NCBI GenBank assembly: GCA_034667465.1
Contig: JAXDJV010000024.1
Coordinates: 248,001 to 312,000 of the forward strand
Origin: JAOBAU01 sp034667465
GTDB lineage: Bacteria > Acidobacteriota > Thermoanaerobaculia > Gp7-AA8
DNA: 64,000 nt
Direction: 5' to 3'
In this document: positions 45,221 to 53,263 of the stretch, in pieces
Position numbering within the stretch: position 1 is the stretch's first letter
Layout of the letters: every line of letters starts with the position of its first letter
The notes under the pieces: generated by a model
The model's input: the letters and a program-made list of their open reading frames with translations, nothing else
Databases searched by the model: none
What the model was told of the DNA's origin: nothing
Position numbers and translations under genes: made by a program

Positions 45221-45278
45221 TCCTTCGGCAACGTCTCGCGCTCCGCCGCTGATTCGTATGCAGAAGGAGTCTCGTTCC

Positions 45279-46490
45279 ATGAAGACGTTCGCTTTCATTC
45301 TCGCGCTCGCCGCCGCGCCGGCGATTGCGCTTGCGCAGCACGACCACCACTCGATGTCGTCGTCACCCGCCGCCGAGCTGCTGATGCAGCAGGCGTCCGG
45401 CACCAGCACCGCGCCTGCTGCCGTTCCGATGGAAATGACGATGACGCGGCTCGGCGACTGGCGCGTGATGCTGCACGGCGCCGCGTTTCTCAACGCCACG
45501 TCGCAAACCGGCCCGCGCGGCCGCGATCAGCTTTTCTCCACGAACTGGGCGATGGCGATGGCCGATCGTCCGCTCGCCGGCGGTCATCTGATGCTTCGCT
45601 CGATGGTCAGTCTCGAGCCTGCGTTCATGCCGCGCCGCGGCTACGCCGAGCTCTTCCAGACCGGCGAAACCGCGCACGGATTACCGATCGTCGATTCGCA
45701 GCATCCGCACGATTTCATCATGGAGCTGGCCGCCGAATTCGCCACAGACCTTGGCCACAACACCGTCGGCTATCTGTATGTCGCGCCGGTCGGCGATCCA
45801 TCGCTCGGCCCGGTCGCTTATCCGCATCGTCCCTCCGCGCAGGAACTGCCGCAGGCAACGCTCGGCCATCACCTCGAGGACTCGACGCACATCGCCAACA
45901 ACGTCGTCACGATCGGCGCGAAGTCAGGAGCGTTTTCGCTGGCACTCTCCGGCTTCCACGGTGAAGAGCCCGACGAGAATCGCTGGGACATCGACGGAGG
46001 CAACATCGATTCGTGGTCGATGCGCGGCACCTGGGATCCGTCGCCGAACATCACGATGCAGGTTTCGACCGGCCATCTCGTAAATCCGGAAGCGCTCGAG
46101 CCGGGCAACGTGCAGCGAACCACCGCGGCGATTCAGCACTATCTGCCGCTGACCGACGGCAGCCTCGCCACCAGCCTGATCTGGGGACACAACCAGGCGC
46201 ACGGCCACGGCACCGACGGCCTCACCGCCGAAGCAAACTGGAAGTTTCGGACGTCGAACTATCTGACAGGCCGCTTCGAGCTGGTCGACAAGGAGTACGA
46301 GAAGATCTTCACCGTCGCCGCGCTGACGGTCGGCTACACGAAAGACGTCTATCGGAACGCGCGGATGCTGGCCGGCGTCGGCGGCAACGTCACGTTCTAC
46401 GACGTGCCGAGCGGATTGAAGAGCGAGTACGGATCGCCGCGGAGCTACTTCGCGTATGTGCGGGTGCGGAGCAGCGGGATGTCGCACTAA
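45279..46490 (+). CDS. Exported, probably outer-membrane beta-barrel protein with His-rich N-terminus
   Basis: The protein has 403 residues from ATG 45279 (AAGGAG at 45264-45269). The signal peptide MKTFAFILALAAAPAIALA is followed by QHDHHSMSS, so the mature N-terminus could bind copper. The rest alternates short amphipathic strands ending RSYFAYVRVRSSGMSH. Conserved-looking patches include GGHLMLRSMVSLEP, VDSQHPHDFIMELAAEF and LGHHLEDSTHIANNVVTIGA. It resembles an uncharacterised family often found near copper-handling genes. A metal link is inferred from His content and its Cys-rich neighbour. Confidence 0.72.
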   Translation: MKTFAFILALAAAPAIALAQHDHHSMSSSPAAELLMQQASGTSTAPAAVPMEMTMTRLGDWRVMLHGAAFLNATSQTGPRGRDQLFSTNWAMAMADRPLAGGHLMLRSMVSLEPAFMPRRGYAELFQTGETAHGLPIVDSQHPHDFIMELAAEFATDLGHNTVGYLYVAPVGDPSLGPVAYPHRPSAQELPQATLGHHLEDSTHIANNVVTIGAKSGAFSLALSGFHGEEPDENRWDIDGGNIDSWSMRGTWDPSPNITMQVSTGHLVNPEALEPGNVQRTTAAIQHYLPLTDGSLATSLIWGHNQAHGHGTDGLTAEANWKFRTSNYLTGRFELVDKEYEKIFTVAALTVGYTKDVYRNARMLAGVGGNVTFYDVPSGLKSEYGSPRSYFAYVRVRSSGMSH

Positions 46491-47242
46491 ACCAGCGTCA
46501 GCAACTCGCGCAAGTCGGAGATCGTCGCATCCGCGACGATCTCCAATCCATGCTCGAACGGCGGCGCGACCGCGGTGCCGCGCACGGGCGGGACAAAGTG
46601 CACGCCGCGCATGCCGAGGCGCTGGGCGCCGTGCACGTCGACATAGAGGTTGTCGCCGACGAACATCAGCTCGTCGTACGCGACATCGAGTCCGCGGCGC
46701 AGCTCCTCGAAAATCGACGCGCTCGGTTTGCACTCGCCGTGCTCGTTCGAGAAGAGCATCACGTCGATCGACGCGCCGAGTCCGAGCTTGTCGAGCACGT
46801 CGCGCAGCGCGTAGCCGGGCGTGCGTCCGGTGTTGCTGATCAACCCAACGCGGAAGCCGCGCTGCTTCAGCGTCGAGATCACCTCGGCCGCGCCATCGAC
46901 GACTTTCGGCGGAATCTCCACCGCGGCCATCGCGTACGCATGCTCGAGTTCCGCGAGCACTTCTTCCTCGAACGTCGCCGGATCGAGCTCCAGCGCTTCC
47001 AGGAAATGTTCGATCTGGCGCCGGCAAGGCACGTCGCGATCGACGGACCAGTAAAGCTCCAGACATCGCCGCCACAACTTCCGGTACGCCTCTTCGATCC
47101 GATGCGCTACGGCGGAAAATCCGCGCGCCACCAGCGCCCGCTCCATCCGCTCGAGACGCAACTCCTCCTGCGCACGCGACAACTCCGGCGTGTCAGTCAG
47201 GAGAGTTTCCCAGAGGTCGAAGGCGATGGCGCGTAAAGGCAT
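46487..47242 (-). CDS. HAD-superfamily hydrolase with altered motif I
   Basis: The 251-residue protein starts at ATG 47242; this ATG is part of a heptad repeat. Motif I reads FDLWETL, so the nucleophile Asp is present but the usual second Asp (acid/base) is Trp. Motif II is LISNTGRTPG, motif III Lys lies in ECKPSASIFEE, and motif IV is FVGDNLYVDVHGAQ. The cap is helical (C1). It looks like a YjjG/CbbY-like fold. The altered motif makes ordinary phosphatase activity uncertain. It overlaps the exported-protein gene on the opposite strand by 4 bp. Confidence 0.85.
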   Translation of the reverse strand: MPLRAIAFDLWETLLTDTPELSRAQEELRLERMERALVARGFSAVAHRIEEAYRKLWRRCLELYWSVDRDVPCRRQIEHFLEALELDPATFEEEVLAELEHAYAMAAVEIPPKVVDGAAEVISTLKQRGFRVGLISNTGRTPGYALRDVLDKLGLGASIDVMLFSNEHGECKPSASIFEELRRGLDVAYDELMFVGDNLYVDVHGAQRLGMRGVHFVPPVRGTAVAPPFEHGLEIVADATISDLRELLTLV

Positions 47243-47317
47243 GAGTGATGAGGTATGAGGCATGAGTAATGAGGTTTGAGCCTTTACTCATACCTCATCA
47301 CTCATACCTCATGCCTT
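47236..47317. repeat. Heptad hairpin repeat, ATGAGGT family, copy 2
   Basis: The left arm has five units (ATGAGTG, ATGAGGT, ATGAGGC, ATGAGTA, ATGAGGT; 47241-47275). The right arm (about 47285-47315) has four complementary units ending CATGCCTT. The element covers the start codon of the HAD gene and touches the stop codon of the DUF2203 gene, which run in the same direction on the minus strand. Confidence 0.9.
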
Positions 47318-47639
47318 AAGTCAGCGGCACCCGTCCCCCAAACCCCTCCTCATATCCATGAAAAAACTGGAGGGAGGTTTCGGGATGTTTCCAGCAGTAG
47401 TAGCCGCCGCCGTTGTCGAAATCGATGAGCCAGAGGCCTTTCACTTCGATGCCGAGGCCGATGATCGCTTCCGCCCAGTCACCGACGATCTGCTGATATT
47501 CGCCGACCGCTTCCTCGGGGAGCGCTTCGACTGCCGCCCAGGCTTCGCTGGTCAGTTCCTGCACGCGAGGGAGCATTGCCGCCGCTTCCTCGTACGTGAA
47601 CGTCTTCTTGTCCGTCACTTCCGGATGTCGTTCAGCCAC
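47316..47639 (-). CDS. DUF2203 family protein
   Basis: The 107-residue soluble protein has FTYEEAAAMLPRVQELTSEA at the N-terminus and the family's closing pattern: GLWLIDFDNGGGYYCWKHPETSLQFFHGYEEGFGGRVPL. Function is unknown for the family. The start is GTG at 47639, lying within the 3' end of the MlaD-like gene (25-bp overlap), so the two are coupled. Confidence 0.85.
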   Translation of the reverse strand: MAERHPEVTDKKTFTYEEAAAMLPRVQELTSEAWAAVEALPEEAVGEYQQIVGDWAEAIIGLGIEVKGLWLIDFDNGGGYYCWKHPETSLQFFHGYEEGFGGRVPLT

Positions 47640-48274
47640 GTCTGGAATCGCTCCTTCAGCCGCCGCGCCTCTTCCGCGCGATTCGAGCGCTCCAGATCGC
47701 GCGTCATCGCATTGACGCGCGCTTCAAGCTCGGCGACGCGGCGATCAACCGTCGCGCCCCCTTCCTTCTTCCACTGCGGCAGCTCGCTCTTCCACTCCGC
47801 CAGCTTGTCGTCGAAGTTGTCGGCGTTGATCGCGTCGAGTTTCTCGTCGGTCTTCCGCTTCAACTTATCGATGAACGGCTGCACGGCGCCGCCATGTTTT
47901 GCGAGCCAGCGGCTGATCCCGTCTTCCTTCGCGTAGAGGATCGTGCCGTCGGCCACCGGCGCGCCGACCGCGACCGCGTTCGTGACGACGATGCGATGCG
48001 GCTCGACGGCGAAGAGCGAGTCGCTGACGATGGAGCGTCGATGATCGCGCGACAGACGAACCGTCACCGCATCCTGATCGTTCACGCGCGAGATCTCGAC
48101 GACGCGTCCGACCACGATCCGATCTTCAACGACCGGATCGCCGTGAGCGAGGGGCGATGCGTCACGGAAGACGATCGTCACCTTCACTTCGCCGCGATGG
48201 CGGACGTATCGCGCGCCGATCCAGACGCCGAACGCGAGGAGGACGAGGAGGAGAAACGCGGCGAGCTTTCGCAT
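47615..48274 (-). CDS. MlaD/MCE-domain membrane-anchored protein
   Basis: The protein has 219 residues from ATG 48274, with an N-terminal anchor (LAAFLLLVLLAFGVWIGARYV). A short MCE-like domain (about 30-100; VTIVFRDASPLAHGDPVVEDRIVVGRVVEI) follows. A charged, helical C-terminal tail (about 125-219) looks coiled. MCE proteins bind lipids for transport across the periplasm. No permease or ATPase partner lies next to it, so it may be an orphan MCE protein. Confidence 0.78.
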   Translation of the reverse strand: MRKLAAFLLLVLLAFGVWIGARYVRHRGEVKVTIVFRDASPLAHGDPVVEDRIVVGRVVEISRVNDQDAVTVRLSRDHRRSIVSDSLFAVEPHRIVVTNAVAVGAPVADGTILYAKEDGISRWLAKHGGAVQPFIDKLKRKTDEKLDAINADNFDDKLAEWKSELPQWKKEGGATVDRRVAELEARVNAMTRDLERSNRAEEARRLKERFQTWLNDIRK

Positions 48275-48381
48275 GGGCGAAGGGTACCAGCGGTGCCCGT
48301 TCACGTTTCGCTTTCGTTCCGACCTTGTGCTAAAACGCACGCTGCATTCAGCATCCCGAAACGAACTTTAAGGAGATACCG

Positions 48382-48621
48382 ATGGCCGTAGAAGAAAGGG
48401 TCAAGTCAATCATCGTCGAGCAGCTCGGAGTCGACGCGGACGAGGTCACTGCGGACGCGTCCTTCGTCGAAGATCTCGGCGCGGATTCACTCGACACGGT
48501 CGAGTTGATCATGGCGTTCGAAGAAGAGTTCGGCGTTGAGATCTCCGATGACGAAGCAGAGAAAATCCGCAAGGTCCGCGACGCGGTCGAGTACATCGAG
48601 AAGCGCGCCAAGGCTCAATAA
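48382..48621 (+). CDS. acpP: Acyl carrier protein
   Basis: The 79-residue acidic protein carries the phosphopantetheine-attachment motif LGADSLDTVELIMAFEEEF with the modified Ser in DSL. TAAGGAG ends 9 bp before the ATG. It carries growing acyl chains for the fatty-acid synthase, and fabF follows 79 bp downstream after a terminator-like hairpin. Confidence 0.97.
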   Translation: MAVEERVKSIIVEQLGVDADEVTADASFVEDLGADSLDTVELIMAFEEEFGVEISDDEAEKIRKVRDAVEYIEKRAKAQ

Positions 48622-48646
48622 ATCAGTTCTTTCGGATGTTCATAAC

Positions 48647-48682
48647 GGTCAGCCGCGGTCAACGCGCTGACCATTTCTTTTT
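48647..48682 (+). terminator. Intrinsic terminator or attenuator between acpP and fabF
   Basis: GGTCAGC (48647-48653) pairs with GCTGACC (48666-48672) around a 12-nt loop, followed by ATTTCTTTTT. It lies between acpP and fabF, a common place for partial termination that lets ACP be made in excess over the synthase. Confidence 0.7.
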
Positions 48683-48700
48683 CCGGAGCCTTTCGTTTGC

Positions 48701-49948
48701 ATGTCGGATAAACGTCGAGTCGTCGTCACCGGAATCGGCATCATCTCTCCTCTCGGAATCGGCAACGAGCCGAGCTGGCAGGGACTCATCGAAGGCCGCT
48801 CCGGCATCGACACGATCACGAAATTCGACGCTTCCGCGTTCGCCTGCCGCATCGCCGGCGAGGTCCGCGGATTCGAGCCGGAGAAGTGGATCGAGAAAAA
48901 AGAAGTCAAGAAATCCGACACGTTCATCCAGTACGCGATCGCCGCGTCGCAGATGGCGGTCGATGACGCCGGCATCGATACGACGTCACTCGACAGCGAC
49001 CGCCTCGGCGTCATCATCGGCTCCGGCATCGGCGGCCTGCCGCTCATCGAAGAGATGCATCAGAAACTGCTCGAGCGCGGCCCGAGCCGGATCTCACCGT
49101 TCTTCATTCCCGGACTGATCGTGAATCTCGCCGCCGGACAGGTGTCGATCCGCTTTCATGCGAGAGGTCCGAGCTCCGCGCCGGCCACCGCATGCGCGAC
49201 CGGCTCGCACGCGATCGGCGACGCGTTCAAGGTCATCCAGCGCGATGAGGCGGACGTGATGTTCGCCGGCGGCAGCGAAGCGGTCGTCACGCCGCTCGCC
49301 ATCGGCGGCTTCGCGGCGATGCGCGCGCTTTCGACGCGCAACGACGATCCGCAGCACGCGTCGCGGCCGTGGGATCTCAATCGCGACGGTTTCGTGATGG
49401 GCGAAGGCGCCGGCATTCTGCTGCTCGAAGAACGCGAGCATGCCATCCGCCGCGGCGCGAAGATTTACTGCGAGCTGACTGGCTACGGCATGTCGAGCGA
49501 TGCGTATCACATCACCTCGCCCGCCGAAGACGGCAGCGGAATGATGCGCGTCATGCAGCGCGCGATGAAAGATGCGGGGCTGCAGCCGACCGACATCGAT
49601 TACATCAACGCGCATGGAACGTCGACGCCGGTCGGCGACAAGACCGAAACGATCGCCATCAAGCGGACGTTCGGCGATCACGCGTACAAGCTCGCGGTCA
49701 GCTCGACGAAGTCAATGACCGGCCATCTCCTCGGCGCCGCCGGCGGATTGGAATCGGCCGTTGCCGCACTCGTCGTGAAGCACGGCATCATCCCGCCGAC
49801 CATCAACTACGAGACGCCCGATCCGGAATGCGATCTCGATTACGTGCCGAACACCGCGCGCACGCAGAAGGTGCGGCATGTGCTTTCGAATTCGTTCGGG
49901 TTTGGCGGTACGAACGCTACGCTCATCTTTTCCGCGCACGAGGCATGA
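48701..49948 (+). CDS. fabF: Beta-ketoacyl-ACP synthase II
   Basis: The 415-residue condensing enzyme has an intact Cys-His-His triad: Cys at about 165 in ATACATGSHAIG-like context, His in NAHGTSTPVGDKTET and His in KSMTGHLLGAAGG. The GFGGTN glycine-rich end is also present. It elongates acyl-ACP in type II fatty-acid synthesis. Its TGA stop lies within the first unit of the following heptad hairpin. Confidence 0.97.
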   Translation: MSDKRRVVVTGIGIISPLGIGNEPSWQGLIEGRSGIDTITKFDASAFACRIAGEVRGFEPEKWIEKKEVKKSDTFIQYAIAASQMAVDDAGIDTTSLDSDRLGVIIGSGIGGLPLIEEMHQKLLERGPSRISPFFIPGLIVNLAAGQVSIRFHARGPSSAPATACATGSHAIGDAFKVIQRDEADVMFAGGSEAVVTPLAIGGFAAMRALSTRNDDPQHASRPWDLNRDGFVMGEGAGILLLEEREHAIRRGAKIYCELTGYGMSSDAYHITSPAEDGSGMMRVMQRAMKDAGLQPTDIDYINAHGTSTPVGDKTETIAIKRTFGDHAYKLAVSSTKSMTGHLLGAAGGLESAVAALVVKHGIIPPTINYETPDPECDLDYVPNTARTQKVRHVLSNSFGFGGTNATLIFSAHEA

Positions 49949-50020
49949 GGTATGAGTAATGAGGCATGAGTGACGAGTAGAGTCGCCTTTACTCATACCT
50001 CATCACCCATGCCTCATACC
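49940..50020. repeat. Heptad hairpin repeat, ATGAGGT family, copy 3
   Basis: The left arm units are ATGAGGT, ATGAGTA, ATGAGGC, ATGAGTG (49945-49972). The right arm, about 49989-50020, holds complementary ACTCAT, ACCTCAT, CACCCAT and GCCTCAT units. It spans the fabF stop codon and the start codon of the next gene (ATG 50009), which run in the same direction. Confidence 0.9.
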
Positions 50021-51046
50021 CGTACTTTTCGACCTCCCTGGTGGCTGCGCTCGGCCCACGCGCAAACCGTGTGGGGCCGCCTCACCCGTCCCCGCCGCCT
50101 CGTCCGTTTTCGCCGCGAAGTGCTGGAGACGCCGGACGGCGATGAGCTGATCCTCGATCATCTCGACGCGCCGGTACGCGACGCACGCTTCCGCTTCGTG
50201 CTGCTGCACGGACTCGAAGGCAGCTCGCATTCGGTTTACATGCAGGGCGTGCTGGCGACGATCGCGCGTCACGGATTCGCGGCGACGGCGGTCAACTTCC
50301 GCTCCTGCGCGCGCGATCCGGAGAACGTCGATCGCTCCATTCCGAATCGCCTGCCGCGCTTCTACCACTCCGGCGAGACCGGCGACTTCGACTTCGTCGT
50401 TCGCACGCTGACCGCACGCGAGCCGCACGTGCCGCTGCTCGGATTCGGCGCGTCGCTCGGCGGCAATGTGCTGCTGAAGTGGCTCGGCGAACATCCGTCG
50501 CAACGTCAGATCGCCGCGGCCGCGACGCTGTCGGTTCCGTTCGACCTCGCCGCCGGCTCGAAGTACATGGAGAATCGCGCCGGCCGTTTCTACGTCGCCA
50601 GCTTCGTGAAGACGCTCGCGAAAAAGACCGAGTGGCTGCTCGAACACTTCCCCGAAATGCGCGACAAGGTCTCGCTCGCCGCGGTGAAGCGCGCGCGGAC
50701 GTTTCGCGAATTCGACGATGCCGCGACCGGACCGCTGCACGGCTTCACCGGCGCCGACGATTACTACGCCCGTTCGAGCTCGATCCGTTTTCTCGATCGC
50801 ATCACGACGCCGGTCCTCTGCGTCAGCGCGGAAGACGATCCGTTCCTGCCGCCGGAAGTGCTGACGCGCGCGCAGCAGGTGGCGTCGCCGAGCATTGACT
50901 TCATCGTGACGCGGACCGGCGGCCACGTCGGTTTCGTCGGCGGCTCGCTGCCGTGGCGCTGCGAATACTGGGCGGAGGAGCTGGTCGTCAGCTGGCTGAT
51001 CGCGAAAGCATTCGAATCGCACGCTGAGCTGACGGCGACCGGATGA
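50009..51046 (+). CDS. Alpha/beta hydrolase of the YheT family
   Basis: The 345-residue protein starts at ATG 50009 inside a heptad repeat; MPHT is repeat-encoded and the conserved protein begins FRPPWWLRSAHAQTVWG. The YheT-type hydrolase signature includes VLLHGLEGSSHSVYMQGV, VNFRSCARDPEN, the nucleophile elbow LLGFGASLGGNVLLKWLGE, the acid in SAEDDPFLPPE and the His in TGGHVGFVGG. The substrate is unknown (esterase). It overlaps the next gene by 4 bp. Confidence 0.9.
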   Translation: MPHTRTFRPPWWLRSAHAQTVWGRLTRPRRLVRFRREVLETPDGDELILDHLDAPVRDARFRFVLLHGLEGSSHSVYMQGVLATIARHGFAATAVNFRSCARDPENVDRSIPNRLPRFYHSGETGDFDFVVRTLTAREPHVPLLGFGASLGGNVLLKWLGEHPSQRQIAAAATLSVPFDLAAGSKYMENRAGRFYVASFVKTLAKKTEWLLEHFPEMRDKVSLAAVKRARTFREFDDAATGPLHGFTGADDYYARSSSIRFLDRITTPVLCVSAEDDPFLPPEVLTRAQQVASPSIDFIVTRTGGHVGFVGGSLPWRCEYWAEELVVSWLIAKAFESHAELTATG

Positions 51047-53253
51047 TGCGCGCGACGCTGGTCCGCCTCTCCGCCGCGTTATGGGGACTCGCCACCGCGA
51101 TCTCGCTGCTTCCGTCGCTCACGACGATCGCGCCGCCGTCGCAGCTTCCCGGCCTCGCGAAAGTGCTCGGCATCGACGCGCACGCGCCGATGCGATTCAT
51201 CGCCGCGCTGATTTTTCTGCCGATCATCTTCGCCGCGGCGGCGGCTCCGCTCGCGGCTGCGATGACGACGGCGCGCGCGTGGGCGCGCAACGCGCTCTGC
51301 ATCGCGATGACCGGCGCGCTCTGGATCGCGCTCGTACACGCCGACGTCTGGTGGACGACGATTCCGGTAGCGCTGTTCGTCATCGCATTCGTCGCGCTGC
51401 GCAACGTCGACGAGCACTTCACGCGCCGGGACGTCATCCTCGTCCCGACGTTCCTCACGATCCTCATCGCGCTCATGGATCTCTTTCCGTGGCGCGGACT
51501 CGATCTCTACGTCATCGGCGCCGCCGCGCTGACGATCGCGTTACGGCTGTTCGTCCGCGATCCGCTGCGCTTCGCGCTCGCTCCGCTCGCGCTGCTCCTG
51601 CAGACGCCTTTTCTTTCGTGGGAGCAACGTCACCTCGGCTGGCCTTCGCTCGCCATCGTGGTGCTGAGCGTCGTCGTGCTTCAGCCTCTGTGTGGCGGCG
51701 GGCGCTTCGCCCGCCAGGCGGCCGCGATCGGCCGCCTTCACATTCTCATCGCCTTCGTCATCTACCCGCTCGCGGCATACAGCTACACGCTGGCGACCAA
51801 TCTCTCCGCCGCGGAGGGGAAACCGCGTGTCAACTTTTTCGAGGACACGCACAGCCTGCTGCCGGCGTCGGAAATGCTCCGCGGCGAGTTGCCGTATCGC
51901 GACATCATCCCCGGTCACGGCCTGCTCGAGGACGGGCTGGTCGACTTCCTCGGGATGCGGACGCGCGACGCGACGTATGGCGGCGCGATGAAGGCGCGCT
52001 CCACGATCGGCGCGCTCAATTCCGTTGCGATCTACGCGCTCGCCACCGCCGCGAGCGGCTCGCCGGAAGCAGGCTTCCTCGCCTGGCTCTTCGGCGCGTT
52101 CACCGGCACCGCGCCGGCCACGCTGCGCACCGTCCCGGCACTCTTCGCGCTCGCGCTGACAGTCGCCGCCGCGCGAAAACGCAAGCCGCGGCTGCTGTTC
52201 GCCGCCGGCATTCTCTCCGTCGTCGCCGGTCTCACAAGTCTCGACTTCGCCGCCTACACCTTCATTACGCTCGTCGTCGCCGTGCTGCGCTTCCGCCCGC
52301 GGATGGCCGCGTTGCGCGCGGCCGCGAGCGGCATCGCCGTCGCCGTCACGCTTCTCGTCATCGGTCTCGCATCGTTCGGCATCCTCGGCGCATTCATCCG
52401 CACGACCTTCTTCGAGATTCCAACGTTCGGCCCCGGATATGCGATGGATGTCTTCGAGGCGCCCGACGCGATGCGCGAGCTGCGTCGCTTCCCCGAAGTG
52501 CTCGCGGCGATTCTCGATCGCGCCTCGTTCCTCTATTTCGTCTGGATCGGCGCGCTGCTCTTCGTCGCCGTCGCGATTGCGCAACGCGCGCGACGGCGGA
52601 TCGAGCCGCTGCTGCTGATCGCGTTCTGGATCGTGATTTGCGCCGCGTCGTACGCGGAGCGCCATCACCTCCACTTCCAGGTCGCGGTCGGTGCGCTGCT
52701 CACCACGGCGGCGCTGTTGCTGTTCCGCGCGCGACAGCGAGCGCTCGCCACGACACTAACGATCGTCCTCATCATCATCGCCCAGCCCACCACCCACACC
52801 GCGGTGCTGAGCATGCTCCGCAAAGGTCATGGCCCGCTCACCGACGTGTTCGTCGAGATCGGCGTTCCGCGCGCGAAGGGAGCGCTGTTCGCGAAGTGGG
52901 ATGTCGCCGTCGTCGACAGCGTGAAACGCTGGACCGACGCGTCGCTCGCGAAGGATGAGACCTTTTTCGACTTCACGAATCGCGGGATTCTCTACTTCCT
53001 CCTCGATCGCGACGCGCCGATTCGACAGGTGGAAGTTCCTCAGTACGAGACCGACGAGGCGCAGCGCGAGGTCATCGCGCGGCTCGAACGAAACCCGCGC
53101 GTGCGCGCCGCGCTCGTGCCGGTCTCGCCAGCTTCTGCGACGATCGACAGCGTTCCGAACGCGGTGCGCGCGCCGCTCGTCTGGCAATACCTGCAGACGC
53201 ACTTCGAGCCGGCATTTGTCGAGGGCGACGTAGCGATCTGGCGCCGGAAGTAG
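51043..53253 (+). CDS. Large polytopic membrane protein, GT-C-like glycosyltransferase candidate
   Basis: The 736-residue protein has many transmembrane segments (about 12-14) over residues 1-590 and a soluble C-terminal domain. After the sixth helix comes LRGELPYRDIIPGHGLLEDGLVDFLG, resembling the first periplasmic loop of GT-C enzymes with an acidic residue after PYRD. The C-terminal part (FFDFTNRGILYFLLDRDAPIRQVEVPQYETDEAQREVIARL) resembles the soluble tail of mannosyl- or arabinosyltransferase-like proteins. The donor and acceptor are unknown. It is coupled to the YheT gene. Confidence 0.7.
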   Translation: MMRATLVRLSAALWGLATAISLLPSLTTIAPPSQLPGLAKVLGIDAHAPMRFIAALIFLPIIFAAAAAPLAAAMTTARAWARNALCIAMTGALWIALVHADVWWTTIPVALFVIAFVALRNVDEHFTRRDVILVPTFLTILIALMDLFPWRGLDLYVIGAAALTIALRLFVRDPLRFALAPLALLLQTPFLSWEQRHLGWPSLAIVVLSVVVLQPLCGGGRFARQAAAIGRLHILIAFVIYPLAAYSYTLATNLSAAEGKPRVNFFEDTHSLLPASEMLRGELPYRDIIPGHGLLEDGLVDFLGMRTRDATYGGAMKARSTIGALNSVAIYALATAASGSPEAGFLAWLFGAFTGTAPATLRTVPALFALALTVAAARKRKPRLLFAAGILSVVAGLTSLDFAAYTFITLVVAVLRFRPRMAALRAAASGIAVAVTLLVIGLASFGILGAFIRTTFFEIPTFGPGYAMDVFEAPDAMRELRRFPEVLAAILDRASFLYFVWIGALLFVAVAIAQRARRRIEPLLLIAFWIVICAASYAERHHLHFQVAVGALLTTAALLLFRARQRALATTLTIVLIIIAQPTTHTAVLSMLRKGHGPLTDVFVEIGVPRAKGALFAKWDVAVVDSVKRWTDASLAKDETFFDFTNRGILYFLLDRDAPIRQVEVPQYETDEAQREVIARLERNPRVRAALVPVSPASATIDSVPNAVRAPLVWQYLQTHFEPAFVEGDVAIWRRK

Positions 53254-53263
53254 AATCCGCGTC

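Noticed and set aside
51081..52958. 625-codon plus-strand frame inside the polytopic membrane-protein gene
   Set aside because: Arg-rich overlapping shadow; the membrane protein's frame has helices and a GT-C-like loop.
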